The notes: generated by a model from the sequence alone, not told the origin. 10,176 nt of DNA from Phycisphaerae bacterium (GCA_007121565.1 SKKI01000207.1:1-10176), one strand, 5' to 3'. Positions 1 to 8,102 are shown, numbered from the stretch's first letter. Translations and numbers: made by a program.

Positions 1-1
1 G

Positions 2-376
2 CGGGTGCTGGCGTGTTTGCTGCTGACGCCGGTGTTGATTATTTATGCCGACTTGTTGGGGATTTTGGGGGGCTATTATGTCAGTGTTTTCGAACTTGGG
101 ATCAATGCCGGGGCCTATTGGGAATACAGCGCCCAGGGCGTGGAATTATGGGACATTGGAACGGGCATTCTCAAGGGGCTTTTTTTCGGGGGTGCGATCG
201 CGCTGATCGGCTGCTATAAGGGCTTTACCTGCCGGGAAGGGGCCGAAGGGGTCGGCCAGGCCTGTACCGAGGCGTTTGTCGGCAGCTTTATGACCATTTT
301 GGCGCTGAATTATGTGTTTGCAGTTGTTCTCGATGCGGTGTATAAGACCTTTTGGACCGTGCGTCCGCTGCTGTAG
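2..376 (+). CDS. MlaE-type ABC transporter permease, C-terminal part (5' end outside window)
   Basis: This is the C-terminal 124 codons of a membrane permease; the reading frame is open to the left edge, so the true start lies outside. MlaE permeases form the membrane core of an ABC complex that moves phospholipids between the inner and outer membranes, with MlaF as ATPase and an MCE-domain protein as substrate binder. The visible part begins in a hydrophobic helix (LLLTPVLIIYADLLGILGGY). It then has the family layout of a periplasmic stretch, a Gly-rich helix (GLFFGGAIALIGCYKGF) and the conserved Cys..Gly..Gly-Ala-Glu-Gly-Val-Gly segment (CREGAEGVGQA), and a final helix (LALNYVFAVVLDAVY). 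The cysteine and the GAEGVG stretch are characteristic of MlaE/YrbE proteins. The ATPase and MCE genes are not in the window and are expected to the left. The next gene follows after 41 bases on the same strand, so co-transcription is possible. The family call is firm; the substrate is inferred from the family. Confidence 0.88.
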   Translation, partial: RVLACLLLTPVLIIYADLLGILGGYYVSVFELGINAGAYWEYSAQGVELWDIGTGILKGLFFGGAIALIGCYKGFTCREGAEGVGQACTEAFVGSFMTILALNYVFAVVLDAVYKTFWTVRPLL

Positions 377-417
377 GGAACTGAAAACAGAGGTCCAGAA
401 GACCGGAAAGGTGTACG

Positions 418-975
418 ATGGCGACGAACATTCTTGTAGCGATTGCAGATGGATCCGAGGAACTGGAAGCGGTAACGATCATTGACGTGCTGCGGCGGGC
501 CGGGGCCAAGGTGACCGTGGCCTCGGTCAACGCGCTGAATATCACCGCCTCGCGCGGGGTCAAGCTGGTTGCCGATGCGCAGATCGATCAATGCACCGGC
601 AAGGAGTATGACTGCATCGTCCTGCCCGGCGGAATGCCGGGAGCCGAGCAGCTGCGCGACAGCACGCCGCTGATCGACCTGCTCAAAGCACAGAAACAGC
701 GCGGCCGCTGGTATGCGGCGATTTGTGCCGCGCCGGCGGTGGTGCTGGCCCATCACCATTTGCTGCCCAACTACGCGACCTGCTATCCGTCGATGGCCGA
801 CAAACTGCCCAATTCCGAAAAAGCCGGCCAGCGCGTGGTGGTGGAGGACCGCTGCATCACCAGCCAGGGACCGGCAACGGCGATGGACTTTGCGCTGGAG
901 CTGGTGCGGCAATTGATCGGCGCCGATCGGGCTGCGTCTGTGGCTGAGGCGATGCTGGTCTCGCAGTCGGATTAA
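418..975 (+). CDS. DJ-1/PfpI (YajL/ThiJ-like) family protein
   Basis: A 185-residue protein matching the usual 180-195 residues of the DJ-1/YajL branch. The family has a flavodoxin-like fold with a reactive cysteine at a nucleophile elbow. Members are linked to oxidative-stress protection, chaperone activity or glyoxal detoxification; which applies here cannot be told. Visible landmarks are the N-terminal strand and acidic motif DGSEELEAV with E17 at the place of DJ-1 Glu18, the VLPGGMPGAEQL loop (residues 68-79), and the elbow AAICAAP with C103 as the reactive cysteine. The C-terminal SQGPATAMDFALELV helix (149-163) is typical of YajL and DJ-1. The position of DJ-1 His126 is a tyrosine here (Y123), whereas YajL has a phenylalanine, so this is not a loss unique to this protein. 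The ATG at 418 has a purine-rich GGAAAGG a few bases upstream. The gene lies 41 bases after the permease and ends in TAA. Confidence 0.9.
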   Translation: MATNILVAIADGSEELEAVTIIDVLRRAGAKVTVASVNALNITASRGVKLVADAQIDQCTGKEYDCIVLPGGMPGAEQLRDSTPLIDLLKAQKQRGRWYAAICAAPAVVLAHHHLLPNYATCYPSMADKLPNSEKAGQRVVVEDRCITSQGPATAMDFALELVRQLIGADRAASVAEAMLVSQSD

Positions 976-1072
976 CCCCACATTGACTGTTTGCGACGGA
1001 TCGATTGTCTGACGGTGTCCCACTGTTTAAATGACCGATTATGCGCGCTTATGAGGGCTGCGACAAATTTCT

Positions 1073-1101
1073 TTGACAACCGCCCGCCCGGTCGCTACAG
1101 T
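1073..1101 (+). promoter_or_regulatory. Predicted sigma70-type promoter of dnaA
   Basis: A perfect -35 hexamer TTGACA (1073-1078) is followed after exactly 17 bases by TACAGT (1096-1101), which matches the TATAAT consensus at the key first, second and last positions. Transcription would start near 1108, leaving a leader of about 130 bases before the dnaA start at 1239. It is the best promoter-like sequence seen in the 976-1238 gap. The rest of that gap shows no gene, no strong hairpin with a T run and no perfect DnaA box (TTATCCACA). It could drive dnaA and polA together. This is sequence inference only. Confidence 0.6.
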
Positions 1102-1238
1102 GGCCAATCGGCTGACGACGGAGATAACAACCGGCTTACCAGCAGAAAAACGGCTATATTTTCCGTCGGAGCTTGTTTTGGACAATGAAAATCTCATATT
1201 CGGCGCCTTTTGGCCGATCACGATAAACGAGGGTACTG

Positions 1239-2558
1239 GTGGTAGTGCAAGATACAACAGAGATTTTGGATCGCATACTCGAACGGGTCAAATCCGTCGA
1301 TCCGGTCAATACACGCAAATGGTTTGATGAGTTGACGCCCGTGTCATTTGACGGCGGGGTGCTGCAGATCGGCTGTCAGGATCTGTCATGGGCACAATAC
1401 CTGCAGCAGCGATGTCAGGCAAATTTCACCCAGGCCGCCCAAAGCATTACCGGGCACCTGGTTGCGGTCCGGTTTGTAGTCAGCGGCCGGGAAAGTGCAG
1501 CCGATACCGATACGGCAGCCGACCAGCGGCACGTGCTGTTGCATCCCGATTACACGTTTGGCAGCTTTGTCGTCGGACCGTGCAATCGGCTGGCCCACGC
1601 AAGCTGTGTCGCTGTCAGCCAGAATCCGGGGATGATATACAATCCCCTGTTTTTATATGGCAATGTCGGGTTGGGCAAGACGCATCTGCTTCATGCCGTC
1701 TGTCACGGCGCCCGCAAGCAAGCGCCTAACCTCAATATTCAGTTTCACAGTTGCGAAGAGTTTGTCAACGACTTTATCAATGCCATCGAGCAGGGCAGTC
1801 TGCCGGAGTTTCAGAATCAGTATCGCAATATCGACATCCTGATTATTGACGATGTGCAGTTTCTGCGCGAACGCGAACAGAGTCAGGAAGAGTTTTTTCA
1901 TACCTTCAATGCCCTCTACAACAACCGCAAACAGATTGTCCTGACCGCCGACAGCGCGCCGCAGGATCTGGCGGCTCTCGAAGAGCGGCTGATCAGCCGT
2001 TTTAAGTGGGGGCTTGTCGCTCGTCTGGATGCACCCAGCTACGAGACGCGCGTGGCGATTGTCAAGAAGAAGTCGCACCTGCGCGGGTTGGAGCTGCCGG
2101 ACAATGTGGCCGAGCTGATCGCCCAACAGATCAAGACCAACATTCGCGAATTGGAAGGGGCGTTGACGATTATTTACGCCACCTCGCGCGCCGCCGATCG
2201 GCCGATTACGCTTGAACTGGCCAAACAGGCCCTCGGTGTACAGGAAGTGACGCTGGCGCGCGGGATTGCGATGTCGGATATTGTTCAGTCGATCAGTGAG
2301 CAGTTTGATGTGCGCATTACCGACCTGCAAAGCAAAAAGCGCAGCCAGAGCATCGCGCTGCCGCGGCAGGTGTGTATGTATCTGGCGCGTAGCCTGACGC
2401 GGCACAGCCTTGAGGAAATCGGCGGCCACCTCGGCGGGCGCGACCATTCGACCGTGGTGCACGCCTGCACCAAAATCGAGCAGCTCTATAAAGACGATGC
2501 TGCCTTCCGCGACCGGATTGACAGACTGACCAGCCATATTATACAGAGCAACAGATAG
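1239..2558 (+). CDS. dnaA: Chromosomal replication initiator protein DnaA
   Basis: A 439-residue DnaA, within the family's usual 430-480. It binds DnaA boxes at the origin, oligomerises with ATP and opens the duplex for helicase loading. Domain I is residues 1 to about 85 (ILDRILERVKSVDPVNTRKW onward) and is joined by a short poorly conserved linker. The AAA+ domain starts near YTFGSFVVG (105). It has Walker A GNVGLGKTHL (141-150), Walker B IDILIIDD (198-205), the box VII arginine in ERLISRF (R254) and sensor 2 in NIRELEG (R303). Domain IV carries the DNA-binding signature GGRDHSTVVHA (399-409). The second Walker A glycine of E. coli and B. subtilis DnaA is an asparagine here; the essential GKT is intact. 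GTG at 1239 is preferred because GAGGG (1229-1233) ends five bases upstream; GTG at 1245 is the alternative and would shorten the protein by two residues. No dnaN, recF or gyrB is adjacent; polA follows directly. Confidence 0.97.
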   Translation: MVVQDTTEILDRILERVKSVDPVNTRKWFDELTPVSFDGGVLQIGCQDLSWAQYLQQRCQANFTQAAQSITGHLVAVRFVVSGRESAADTDTAADQRHVLLHPDYTFGSFVVGPCNRLAHASCVAVSQNPGMIYNPLFLYGNVGLGKTHLLHAVCHGARKQAPNLNIQFHSCEEFVNDFINAIEQGSLPEFQNQYRNIDILIIDDVQFLREREQSQEEFFHTFNALYNNRKQIVLTADSAPQDLAALEERLISRFKWGLVARLDAPSYETRVAIVKKKSHLRGLELPDNVAELIAQQIKTNIRELEGALTIIYATSRAADRPITLELAKQALGVQEVTLARGIAMSDIVQSISEQFDVRITDLQSKKRSQSIALPRQVCMYLARSLTRHSLEEIGGHLGGRDHSTVVHACTKIEQLYKDDAAFRDRIDRLTSHIIQSNR

Positions 2559-2578
2559 ATTTCAGGGATGACCGTATC

Positions 2579-2585
2579 GGAGAAG
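2579..2585 (+). promoter_or_regulatory. Ribosome binding site deciding the polA start
   Basis: GGAGAAG at 2579-2585 ends six bases before the ATG at 2592, a normal Shine-Dalgarno distance. The two upstream in-frame ATGs fit less well. The one at 2568 has only CAGGG touching the start codon, and the one at 2586 directly abuts this site. The site lies 20 bases after the dnaA stop codon, so ribosomes finishing dnaA could help initiate polA. Confidence 0.55.
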
Positions 2586-2591
2586 ATGTGC

Positions 2592-5351
2592 ATGTCTGAA
2601 AAAACGCCTCGCCTGTTTATCGTCGACGGTCATGCGCATATCTACGCGGCCTACTATGCCCCGATGCGGCCGCTGACGGCTCCGACCGGTGAGCCGACCA
2701 AGGCGGTGTATGTCTTTACTACGGCGCTGCTGGGGCTTATCGAGCGGGAAAACCCCGAGATGCTGGTGGTGGCGATGGATTCCAAGACGCCCAGCTTTCG
2801 GACGGAGATTTTTGCCGAGTATAAAGGCCATCGCCCGCCGATGCCGGAGGATATGCCCGGCCAGATTGAGCGCATTGAGCAGATCCTGGAGGCGCTGCGG
2901 ATTCCGATGCTTCGGGTTGACGGCTTTGAGGCCGATGATGTGATGGGCACGCTGGCCGCTGAGGCCGCCGAGCGGGGCCTGGAGGCGTATATTTGCTCCA
3001 AAGACAAGGATATGCTTCAGTTGCTCAGCGACTCGGTGTTTGCCTATGACATCAAGACCGCTAAGAAAACCGATCCCGAGACGCTGATGGCCGAGACGGG
3101 TCTGCGGCCCGAGCAGTTTGGCGACGTGCTGGCGCTGCAGGGCGATACGTCCGACAATATTCCCGGCCTGGCGGATGTCGGTCCCAAAACGGCGATGGAA
3201 TGGATCAAAACATACGGTTCGCTGGACAATCTGTACGAACATGCCGATCAGATCAAAGGCAAGCGGGGCGCTAATCTGCGCGCCGGCAGGCAGCAGGTTG
3301 AGCTGAGCCGGGAGCTGGTCAAGATCAACTGCCATGTGCCGATCGACTTTGATGAGTCGTTGTTCCGTGTGACACAGCCGAATCGGGACACACTGGCGGC
3401 GCTGTTTAAAGAGTTGGGCTTCAGTCGCCTGTTGTCGCAGATGGGGCTAAGCGATGTCCAGGCCGATGCCGCCTCGGCGATGTCCGGAGGGCAGGGCAGC
3501 TTGTTCGATGAGCCGCAGCCGCGCCCGGTCGCCCGGTCGAATCACAAAGAATACAGTCTTGTCGATACCCCGCAAAAGCTAAGCGCCTTTGTGAATGAAT
3601 TGCAGCAGCAGCGGCGATTTGCGTTTGATACCGAAACGACCGGCAGGGATCCGATGCGGGCCGAGCTGGTGGGATTGAGCTTTGCGTGGCAGGCGCACAA
3701 GGCGTGGTATCTGCCCGTGCGGGCGCCGATGGGCCAGAGGCATCTGGATATCGCCGCTGTGCAAGAGGCTCTCGGGCCGATACTGGCGGATGCCAAACGT
3801 TTCAAGATCGCCCAAAACCTCAAGTACGACTGGCTTGTGCTGGACAACGCGCAGATGCCGGTGGCTGCTGATCCCGGTAATTTTTTTGATACAATGGTCG
3901 CCTCGTATTGTTTGGCGCCCGATCGCGGCAGTCATTCGATGGATGCGATGAGCCGCGATTTCCTGGGCTATGAGCCGACGCCTATCGAGATGCTCATCGG
4001 CAAAGGCAAGCAGCAGCGCACCTTCGATCAGGTCGATACGCAGGCCGCGTGCGATTACGCCGCCGAGGACGCCGATGTGACCTGGCAGTTGTATGCGTAT
4101 CTGTCGCGCCGGCTCGACGCCCAGCCCAGCCTGAAAAAACTGTTTGAAACTGTCGAGATGCCGCTGGTCGAGGTGCTGGCGCGCATGGAGGCCAACGGGG
4201 TATCGCTGGATACTGCCCTGCTGCGGCGGATGAGCAACGACCTTTGCGATACCCTGGCCGACCTGACCGAGAAGATCCACGAGCAGGCCGGCGGGTCGTT
4301 TAATATCGACTCGCCCAAGCAGTTGGCGGAGATTCTGTTTGACCGGCTCGGGATGGAAAGTGTCAAATCCGGCAAAACACTGCGCAGCACCGATGCCGGC
4401 GTGCTTGAGCAACTGGCCGGACGGCATGAGATTGTCCCGCTGATTCTTCAATACCGTCAGCTTGTCAAGCTCAAAAATACCTATATCGACAAACTGCCGC
4501 TATTGGTCAATCCGCGCACCGGCCGGCTGCATGCGTCGTTTAACCAAACGATTACAGCCACCGGGCGGCTCAGCTCCTCGGATCCGAATTTGCAGAACAT
4601 CCCCATCCGCACGGATCTGGGCCGACGCATTCGAGCGGCGTTTGTGCCCGCCGACACCGACGGCTGCATACTCAGCGCCGACTATTCACAGATTGAGCTG
4701 CGCCTGCTGGCGCATTTTTCCGGCGACGCGGCGCTGCTGGAGGCCTTTGCCGACGATCTGGATATTCACAGCTTTGTCGCGTCGCAAATCTACGGTGTCC
4801 CTCTGGAAGAGGTGACCTCGCAGATGCGCGGCAAGGCCAAAGGGGTCAACTTCGGCATTATTTACGGGCAGGGACCGTTCGGCCTGGCGCGCAGCGTCGG
4901 CATCAGCCAGCAGGAGGCCCGGCAGTTCATTGACGCGTATTTCGCCCGCTACAGCTCCATCCGCGCCTTTATGGATACGATCATCGACAGGGCCAAAAAG
5001 ATCGGCTACGCCGAGACGATTCTCGGTCGCCGCCGCCCGATTGCCGGGCTTGAAAGCCGCAATCATAACGTGCGTTCGCAGGCCGAGCGTCTGGCGGTCA
5101 ATACCGTCATTCAAGGCTCAGCGGCCGATCTGATCAAGGCGGCGATGATCAACATCCACCGGCGCATCGAAAATGACAGACTGCCGGTCAAGATGATCCT
5201 GCAAATTCACGACGAACTGGTCTTTGAGCTGCCCAGGGCGCAGGCCGATACACACACCGACTGGATTGTCCGTGAGATGGCTGAGGCGATGACGTTGAAA
5301 ACCCCTCTGAAAGTCGATGTTGCGCGGGGCGCAACCTGGATGGAAGACTGA
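2592..5351 (+). CDS. polA: DNA polymerase I with 5' nuclease, 3'-5' exonuclease and polymerase domains
   Basis: A full-length family A polymerase (919 residues from ATG 2592; 927 if ATG 2568 is used) that removes RNA primers and fills gaps in lagging-strand synthesis and repair. The N-terminal 5' nuclease domain (about 1-290) shows FEADDVMG, CSKDKDMLQL and LQGDTSDNIPGL metal-binding segments. The proofreading exonuclease domain (about 330-515) keeps every catalytic residue: D346 and E348 in FDTETTG, D413 in NLKYDW, and Y489 and D493 in DYAAEDAD. The polymerase domain has motif A ADYSQIELR (D697), motif B with R746, K750, F754 and Y758 in the E. coli spacing, and motif C QIHDELV (H873, D874, E875). 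F754 matches E. coli Phe762, so discrimination against dideoxynucleotides is expected. Proofreading looks active, unlike Taq-type enzymes in which those acidic residues are lost. The gene follows dnaA closely on the same strand and probably shares its transcript. A 7-bp hairpin near the stop lacks a T run. Confidence 0.97.
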   Translation: MSEKTPRLFIVDGHAHIYAAYYAPMRPLTAPTGEPTKAVYVFTTALLGLIERENPEMLVVAMDSKTPSFRTEIFAEYKGHRPPMPEDMPGQIERIEQILEALRIPMLRVDGFEADDVMGTLAAEAAERGLEAYICSKDKDMLQLLSDSVFAYDIKTAKKTDPETLMAETGLRPEQFGDVLALQGDTSDNIPGLADVGPKTAMEWIKTYGSLDNLYEHADQIKGKRGANLRAGRQQVELSRELVKINCHVPIDFDESLFRVTQPNRDTLAALFKELGFSRLLSQMGLSDVQADAASAMSGGQGSLFDEPQPRPVARSNHKEYSLVDTPQKLSAFVNELQQQRRFAFDTETTGRDPMRAELVGLSFAWQAHKAWYLPVRAPMGQRHLDIAAVQEALGPILADAKRFKIAQNLKYDWLVLDNAQMPVAADPGNFFDTMVASYCLAPDRGSHSMDAMSRDFLGYEPTPIEMLIGKGKQQRTFDQVDTQAACDYAAEDADVTWQLYAYLSRRLDAQPSLKKLFETVEMPLVEVLARMEANGVSLDTALLRRMSNDLCDTLADLTEKIHEQAGGSFNIDSPKQLAEILFDRLGMESVKSGKTLRSTDAGVLEQLAGRHEIVPLILQYRQLVKLKNTYIDKLPLLVNPRTGRLHASFNQTITATGRLSSSDPNLQNIPIRTDLGRRIRAAFVPADTDGCILSADYSQIELRLLAHFSGDAALLEAFADDLDIHSFVASQIYGVPLEEVTSQMRGKAKGVNFGIIYGQGPFGLARSVGISQQEARQFIDAYFARYSSIRAFMDTIIDRAKKIGYAETILGRRRPIAGLESRNHNVRSQAERLAVNTVIQGSAADLIKAAMINIHRRIENDRLPVKMILQIHDELVFELPRAQADTHTDWIVREMAEAMTLKTPLKVDVARGATWMED

Positions 5352-5410
5352 CGGCACAGGGATACCCAAGTGATTGATTCGTGAATTGTCAAATGAAAAC
5401 CCGAGAAGGT

Positions 5411-5580
5411 TAAATCCGAAGCACGAAATCCGAAACTCAAAACAAATACGAATGTCCAAAAACCAAATGTTCAAAACAAGTATATTGCCCATATACGTGG
5501 CCGGATAGGGTGGACATCATTTTTTGATATTTTGTCATTGGTTTTTTGAATTTGTTTCGGATTTCGATATTCGAATTTAA
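5411..5580. repeat. AT-rich imperfect inverted repeat in the polA-antiporter gap
   Basis: The 264-base gap between polA and the antiporter is far richer in A and T than its flanks and holds a large imperfect inverted repeat. The outer arms are 5411-5436 and 5554-5579, which pair at 22 of 26 positions. They include a perfect 13-base core, CGAAATCCGAAAC (5424-5436), whose complement is at 5554-5566. Similarity continues inward with small gaps through A-rich left and T-rich right segments to about 5478 and 5518. The left arm itself repeats a CCGAA/CGAA unit with irregular spacing. The middle contains a short TATAT/ATATA hairpin and a G-rich stretch. From memory, repeats of this CGAAATCCGAA type are scattered in planctomycete and other environmental genomes; their function is unknown. 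No strong promoter for the downstream gene could be picked out within it. Confidence 0.65.
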
Positions 5581-5615
5581 ATATTGTTTAAAAGGCCCTT
5601 TGGAGATATAACGAA

Positions 5616-8102
5616 ATGCTTGAAGCGTATTTGCCGGTGGAACATCCGGTGCTCATCTTTGCGCTGCTGCTGCTGATTGCACTGCTGGCGCCGCTGGTTT
5701 CAGCCAGGCTCAAAACGCCCGGCATCATCGGCCTGATCGTTACCGGCATCCTGCTCGGGCCGCACGCTCTCGGGGTCTTGGAGCGGTCGGCTGAAATTGA
5801 GCTTCTGGGCGAGGTGGGGCTGCTGTATATTATGTTCCTGGCCGGCCTTGAGCTGGATCGCAACCAGTTTATCCGTCACCGTCACCACAGTTTTGTCTTC
5901 GGGGCGCTGACCTTCAGCGTACCGCTGGTTGTCGGCAGTTTGCTGGGGCGCTATGTGCTGCATTTCACCTGGCCGGCGTCGGTGCTGCTGGCCTCGCTGT
6001 TTTCATCGCATACGCTGATTACCTATCCGATTGTCAGCAAACTCGGGCTGGTGCGCCAGCGAACGGTTACTACCACGATCGGCGGCACGATCATAACCGA
6101 CACCGCCGCGCTGTTGGTGCTGGCGGTTATCGCCGCGGCACACAAAGGCGAGGGCGGCCTGCTGTTCTGGCCGCGGCTGTTTTTCTTTATGGCCGTGTAT
6201 GTCGCCGCGACAATTGTTATTCTGCCGCGGCTGAGCAGGTGGTTTTTCCGGACGATTGCCGCCGATGGGGTTGTTTCTTTCACGTGGGTCCTGACGGCGG
6301 TTTTTGTGGGGGCCTATTTGGCCTATGTAGCCGGCTTTGAGCCGATTATCGGGGCGTTTCTGGTCGGGCTGATTATGAACAGTTTCATCCCTGAAAAAAG
6401 CTCGCTGATGAACCGCATTCAGTTTGTCGGGCACTCGCTGTTTATCCCGTTTTTTCTCATTTCCGTCGGGATGCTGGTCAACGTTCGGCTGTTTTTCGCC
6501 GATGCCGAGACGATGCTCATTGCCGCGGTGATGGTTTTTGCGGCGCTTTCGAGTAAATGGGCCGCGGCCTGGCCGAGCCAGAAACTGCTCAAATACACCC
6601 CGGATGAAGGCAAGCTGATGTACGGGCTTAGTGTCAACCAGGCTGCTGCGACCCTGGCGGCCGTGATGGTCGGCTACACGATCGGCATCTTCACCGAGCC
6701 GGTGCTGACCGGCTCGATTGTGATGATTCTGGTTACCATTCTGGTCGGTTCATGGACGACCGAACGTTATGCCCGCCAGGTGGCGATGAAAGAAGAAGCC
6801 CAGCCGTATGCGGTCACCGAGGCGCCGTCCAGGATACTTGTTCCGCTGGCCAACCCCGATTCGGTCGGGTCGCTGATGAGTCTGGCCGTGATGATCCGGC
6901 AGCAAAGTTCTCATGAGCCGATCTATCCGGTCAACATTGCCCTGTCCGGCGATAATGCCGAGCAGCGCATTGCCGCTGCTGAAAAGCTGCTGGGCCTTGC
7001 CGTTGTCCAGGCGCTGGAGGCCGATGTGCCGGTTACGCCGGTGGCCCGCACCGCGACGGATCCTTCTATCGGCATCCAGCAGGCGACGATTGATTTACGC
7101 ATCTCGACCATCGTGGCCGGCTGGAAAGGACGCTCCACGCTGCGTGCCAGCACTTTCGACAGGACGCTCGATTCCGTGCTGGACAACACGGCTCAGATGG
7201 TTTTCATCAGCCGGTGTCTATTGCCGTTCAACACAACCCAGCGCGTGGTTCTGGCGATTCCGCCGATGGTCGATCGCCAGCCGGGCTTTCCCATCGCCGT
7301 CAATTCCATAAAGACGCTGACCGATCAACTGGATGCGTCACTGCTGATGGTTTCGGTAGCCCCGACTCTTGCCAACGCTCGAGACATGATCAAAAGCAGG
7401 CTTCCCAAACTGCAGCAAAGCGATGTTGAGCTGAACAACTGGAAAGAATTGCTGCCTTGGCTGGACAAGACACTGGATGAAAATGATCTGCTGATCATCG
7501 TCAGTGTCCGCAAGGGCCGATTGGCTTGGCAGCCGGATTTGAATCGCCTGCCGAGGCTGGTTAATCAGCGTTTTCCCAATGTCAATCATGTGGTTGTCTA
7601 TCCGCCGGACAAGCCTTGGGGTGAATTTATCGGGATTGAGCAGTTACAAGAGTTTGCCCCGTCGTTTCTGCCGGCCGGGCACATACAGCTTGACCTGGAC
7701 GGTACCACCGAAAACGAGGCGATATACCGTCTGTTGTCCGTCGAATTTTTTGATAGTCCGGACGTATTGAAGCGCGTCTCCGAAGAGCTTATTCAGACGG
7801 CCCGCAGCGAGCCGACCGAGCTGCTGCCGGGAATTGTGCTGATCCATACCCATATTCCGGACATTTATGCGCCCACCGCCTTTCTGGGGATTAACAAACA
7901 AGGCTGGACGCTGCCCAATACCACCGCCGAAACGCAGGCATTGTTTATTCTGCTCAGCCCGCAGACCGCCTCGCCGGAAACACACCTCAAGACGCTGGCC
8001 GACCTGGTGCGGCCGCTGCACAAGTTCAAATCCGCCGAGCAGTTGACAGGCTTGGAATCGGTTGAAGACATCTTGAAGTTGTTCTACAGCAGCACATCGT
8101 AG
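5616..8102 (+). CDS. CPA2-family cation:proton antiporter with universal-stress-like region and C-terminal PTS EIIA-like domain
   Basis: An 828-residue, apparently three-part protein. Residues 1 to about 385 form a membrane transporter of the CPA2 Na+(K+)/H+ antiporter type, with about 12 hydrophobic helices, the GLIVTGILLGPHALG opening motif, and LGLLYIMFLAGLELD-like helix 3. The ion-site pair is T161-D162 (GGTIITDTAALLV) where electrogenic relatives have two acidic residues. K314 and FFLISVGMLV (280-288) are also typical of the family. Residues about 405-533 and 543-663 resemble two universal stress protein domains; the first has a GWKGRST loop but lacks the usual second Gly-Ser of the ATP site. 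Residues about 688-825 match a fructose/nitrogen-type PTS EIIA: PGIVLIHTHIPD aligns with the GIAIPH phosphorylation site, giving H744, and H790 sits in the second conserved stretch. Regulation of ion exchange by histidine phosphorylation or nucleotide binding is inferred. ATG 5616 has GGAG ten bases upstream. No PTS partner genes are in the window. Confidence 0.88.
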   Translation: MLEAYLPVEHPVLIFALLLLIALLAPLVSARLKTPGIIGLIVTGILLGPHALGVLERSAEIELLGEVGLLYIMFLAGLELDRNQFIRHRHHSFVFGALTFSVPLVVGSLLGRYVLHFTWPASVLLASLFSSHTLITYPIVSKLGLVRQRTVTTTIGGTIITDTAALLVLAVIAAAHKGEGGLLFWPRLFFFMAVYVAATIVILPRLSRWFFRTIAADGVVSFTWVLTAVFVGAYLAYVAGFEPIIGAFLVGLIMNSFIPEKSSLMNRIQFVGHSLFIPFFLISVGMLVNVRLFFADAETMLIAAVMVFAALSSKWAAAWPSQKLLKYTPDEGKLMYGLSVNQAAATLAAVMVGYTIGIFTEPVLTGSIVMILVTILVGSWTTERYARQVAMKEEAQPYAVTEAPSRILVPLANPDSVGSLMSLAVMIRQQSSHEPIYPVNIALSGDNAEQRIAAAEKLLGLAVVQALEADVPVTPVARTATDPSIGIQQATIDLRISTIVAGWKGRSTLRASTFDRTLDSVLDNTAQMVFISRCLLPFNTTQRVVLAIPPMVDRQPGFPIAVNSIKTLTDQLDASLLMVSVAPTLANARDMIKSRLPKLQQSDVELNNWKELLPWLDKTLDENDLLIIVSVRKGRLAWQPDLNRLPRLVNQRFPNVNHVVVYPPDKPWGEFIGIEQLQEFAPSFLPAGHIQLDLDGTTENEAIYRLLSVEFFDSPDVLKRVSEELIQTARSEPTELLPGIVLIHTHIPDIYAPTAFLGINKQGWTLPNTTAETQALFILLSPQTASPETHLKTLADLVRPLHKFKSAEQLTGLESVEDILKLFYSSTS

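Noticed and set aside
976..1238. Gap before dnaA considered as a replication origin
   Set aside because: No perfect TTATCCACA box on either strand, no box cluster and no AT-rich unwinding tract were seen by eye; TTAACCCCACA near 973 is too divergent.
1653..2537. A 294-codon minus-strand open frame
   Set aside because: It is antisense to the AAA+ and DNA-binding domains of dnaA and shows no recognisable family; high G+C produces long antisense frames.
3579..4451. A 290-codon minus-strand open frame
   Set aside because: It is antisense to the exonuclease and polymerase regions of polA, whose plus-strand motifs are all intact.
5319..5335. Perfect 7-bp hairpin GTTGCGC/GCGCAAC just before the polA stop, considered as a terminator
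   Set aside because: The loop is only three bases, it lies inside the coding sequence and no T run follows.
5118..5492. A 124-codon minus-strand open frame
   Set aside because: Its N-terminal half is translated AT-rich repeat (EFRISCFGF-type peptide) and the rest is antisense to the end of polA.
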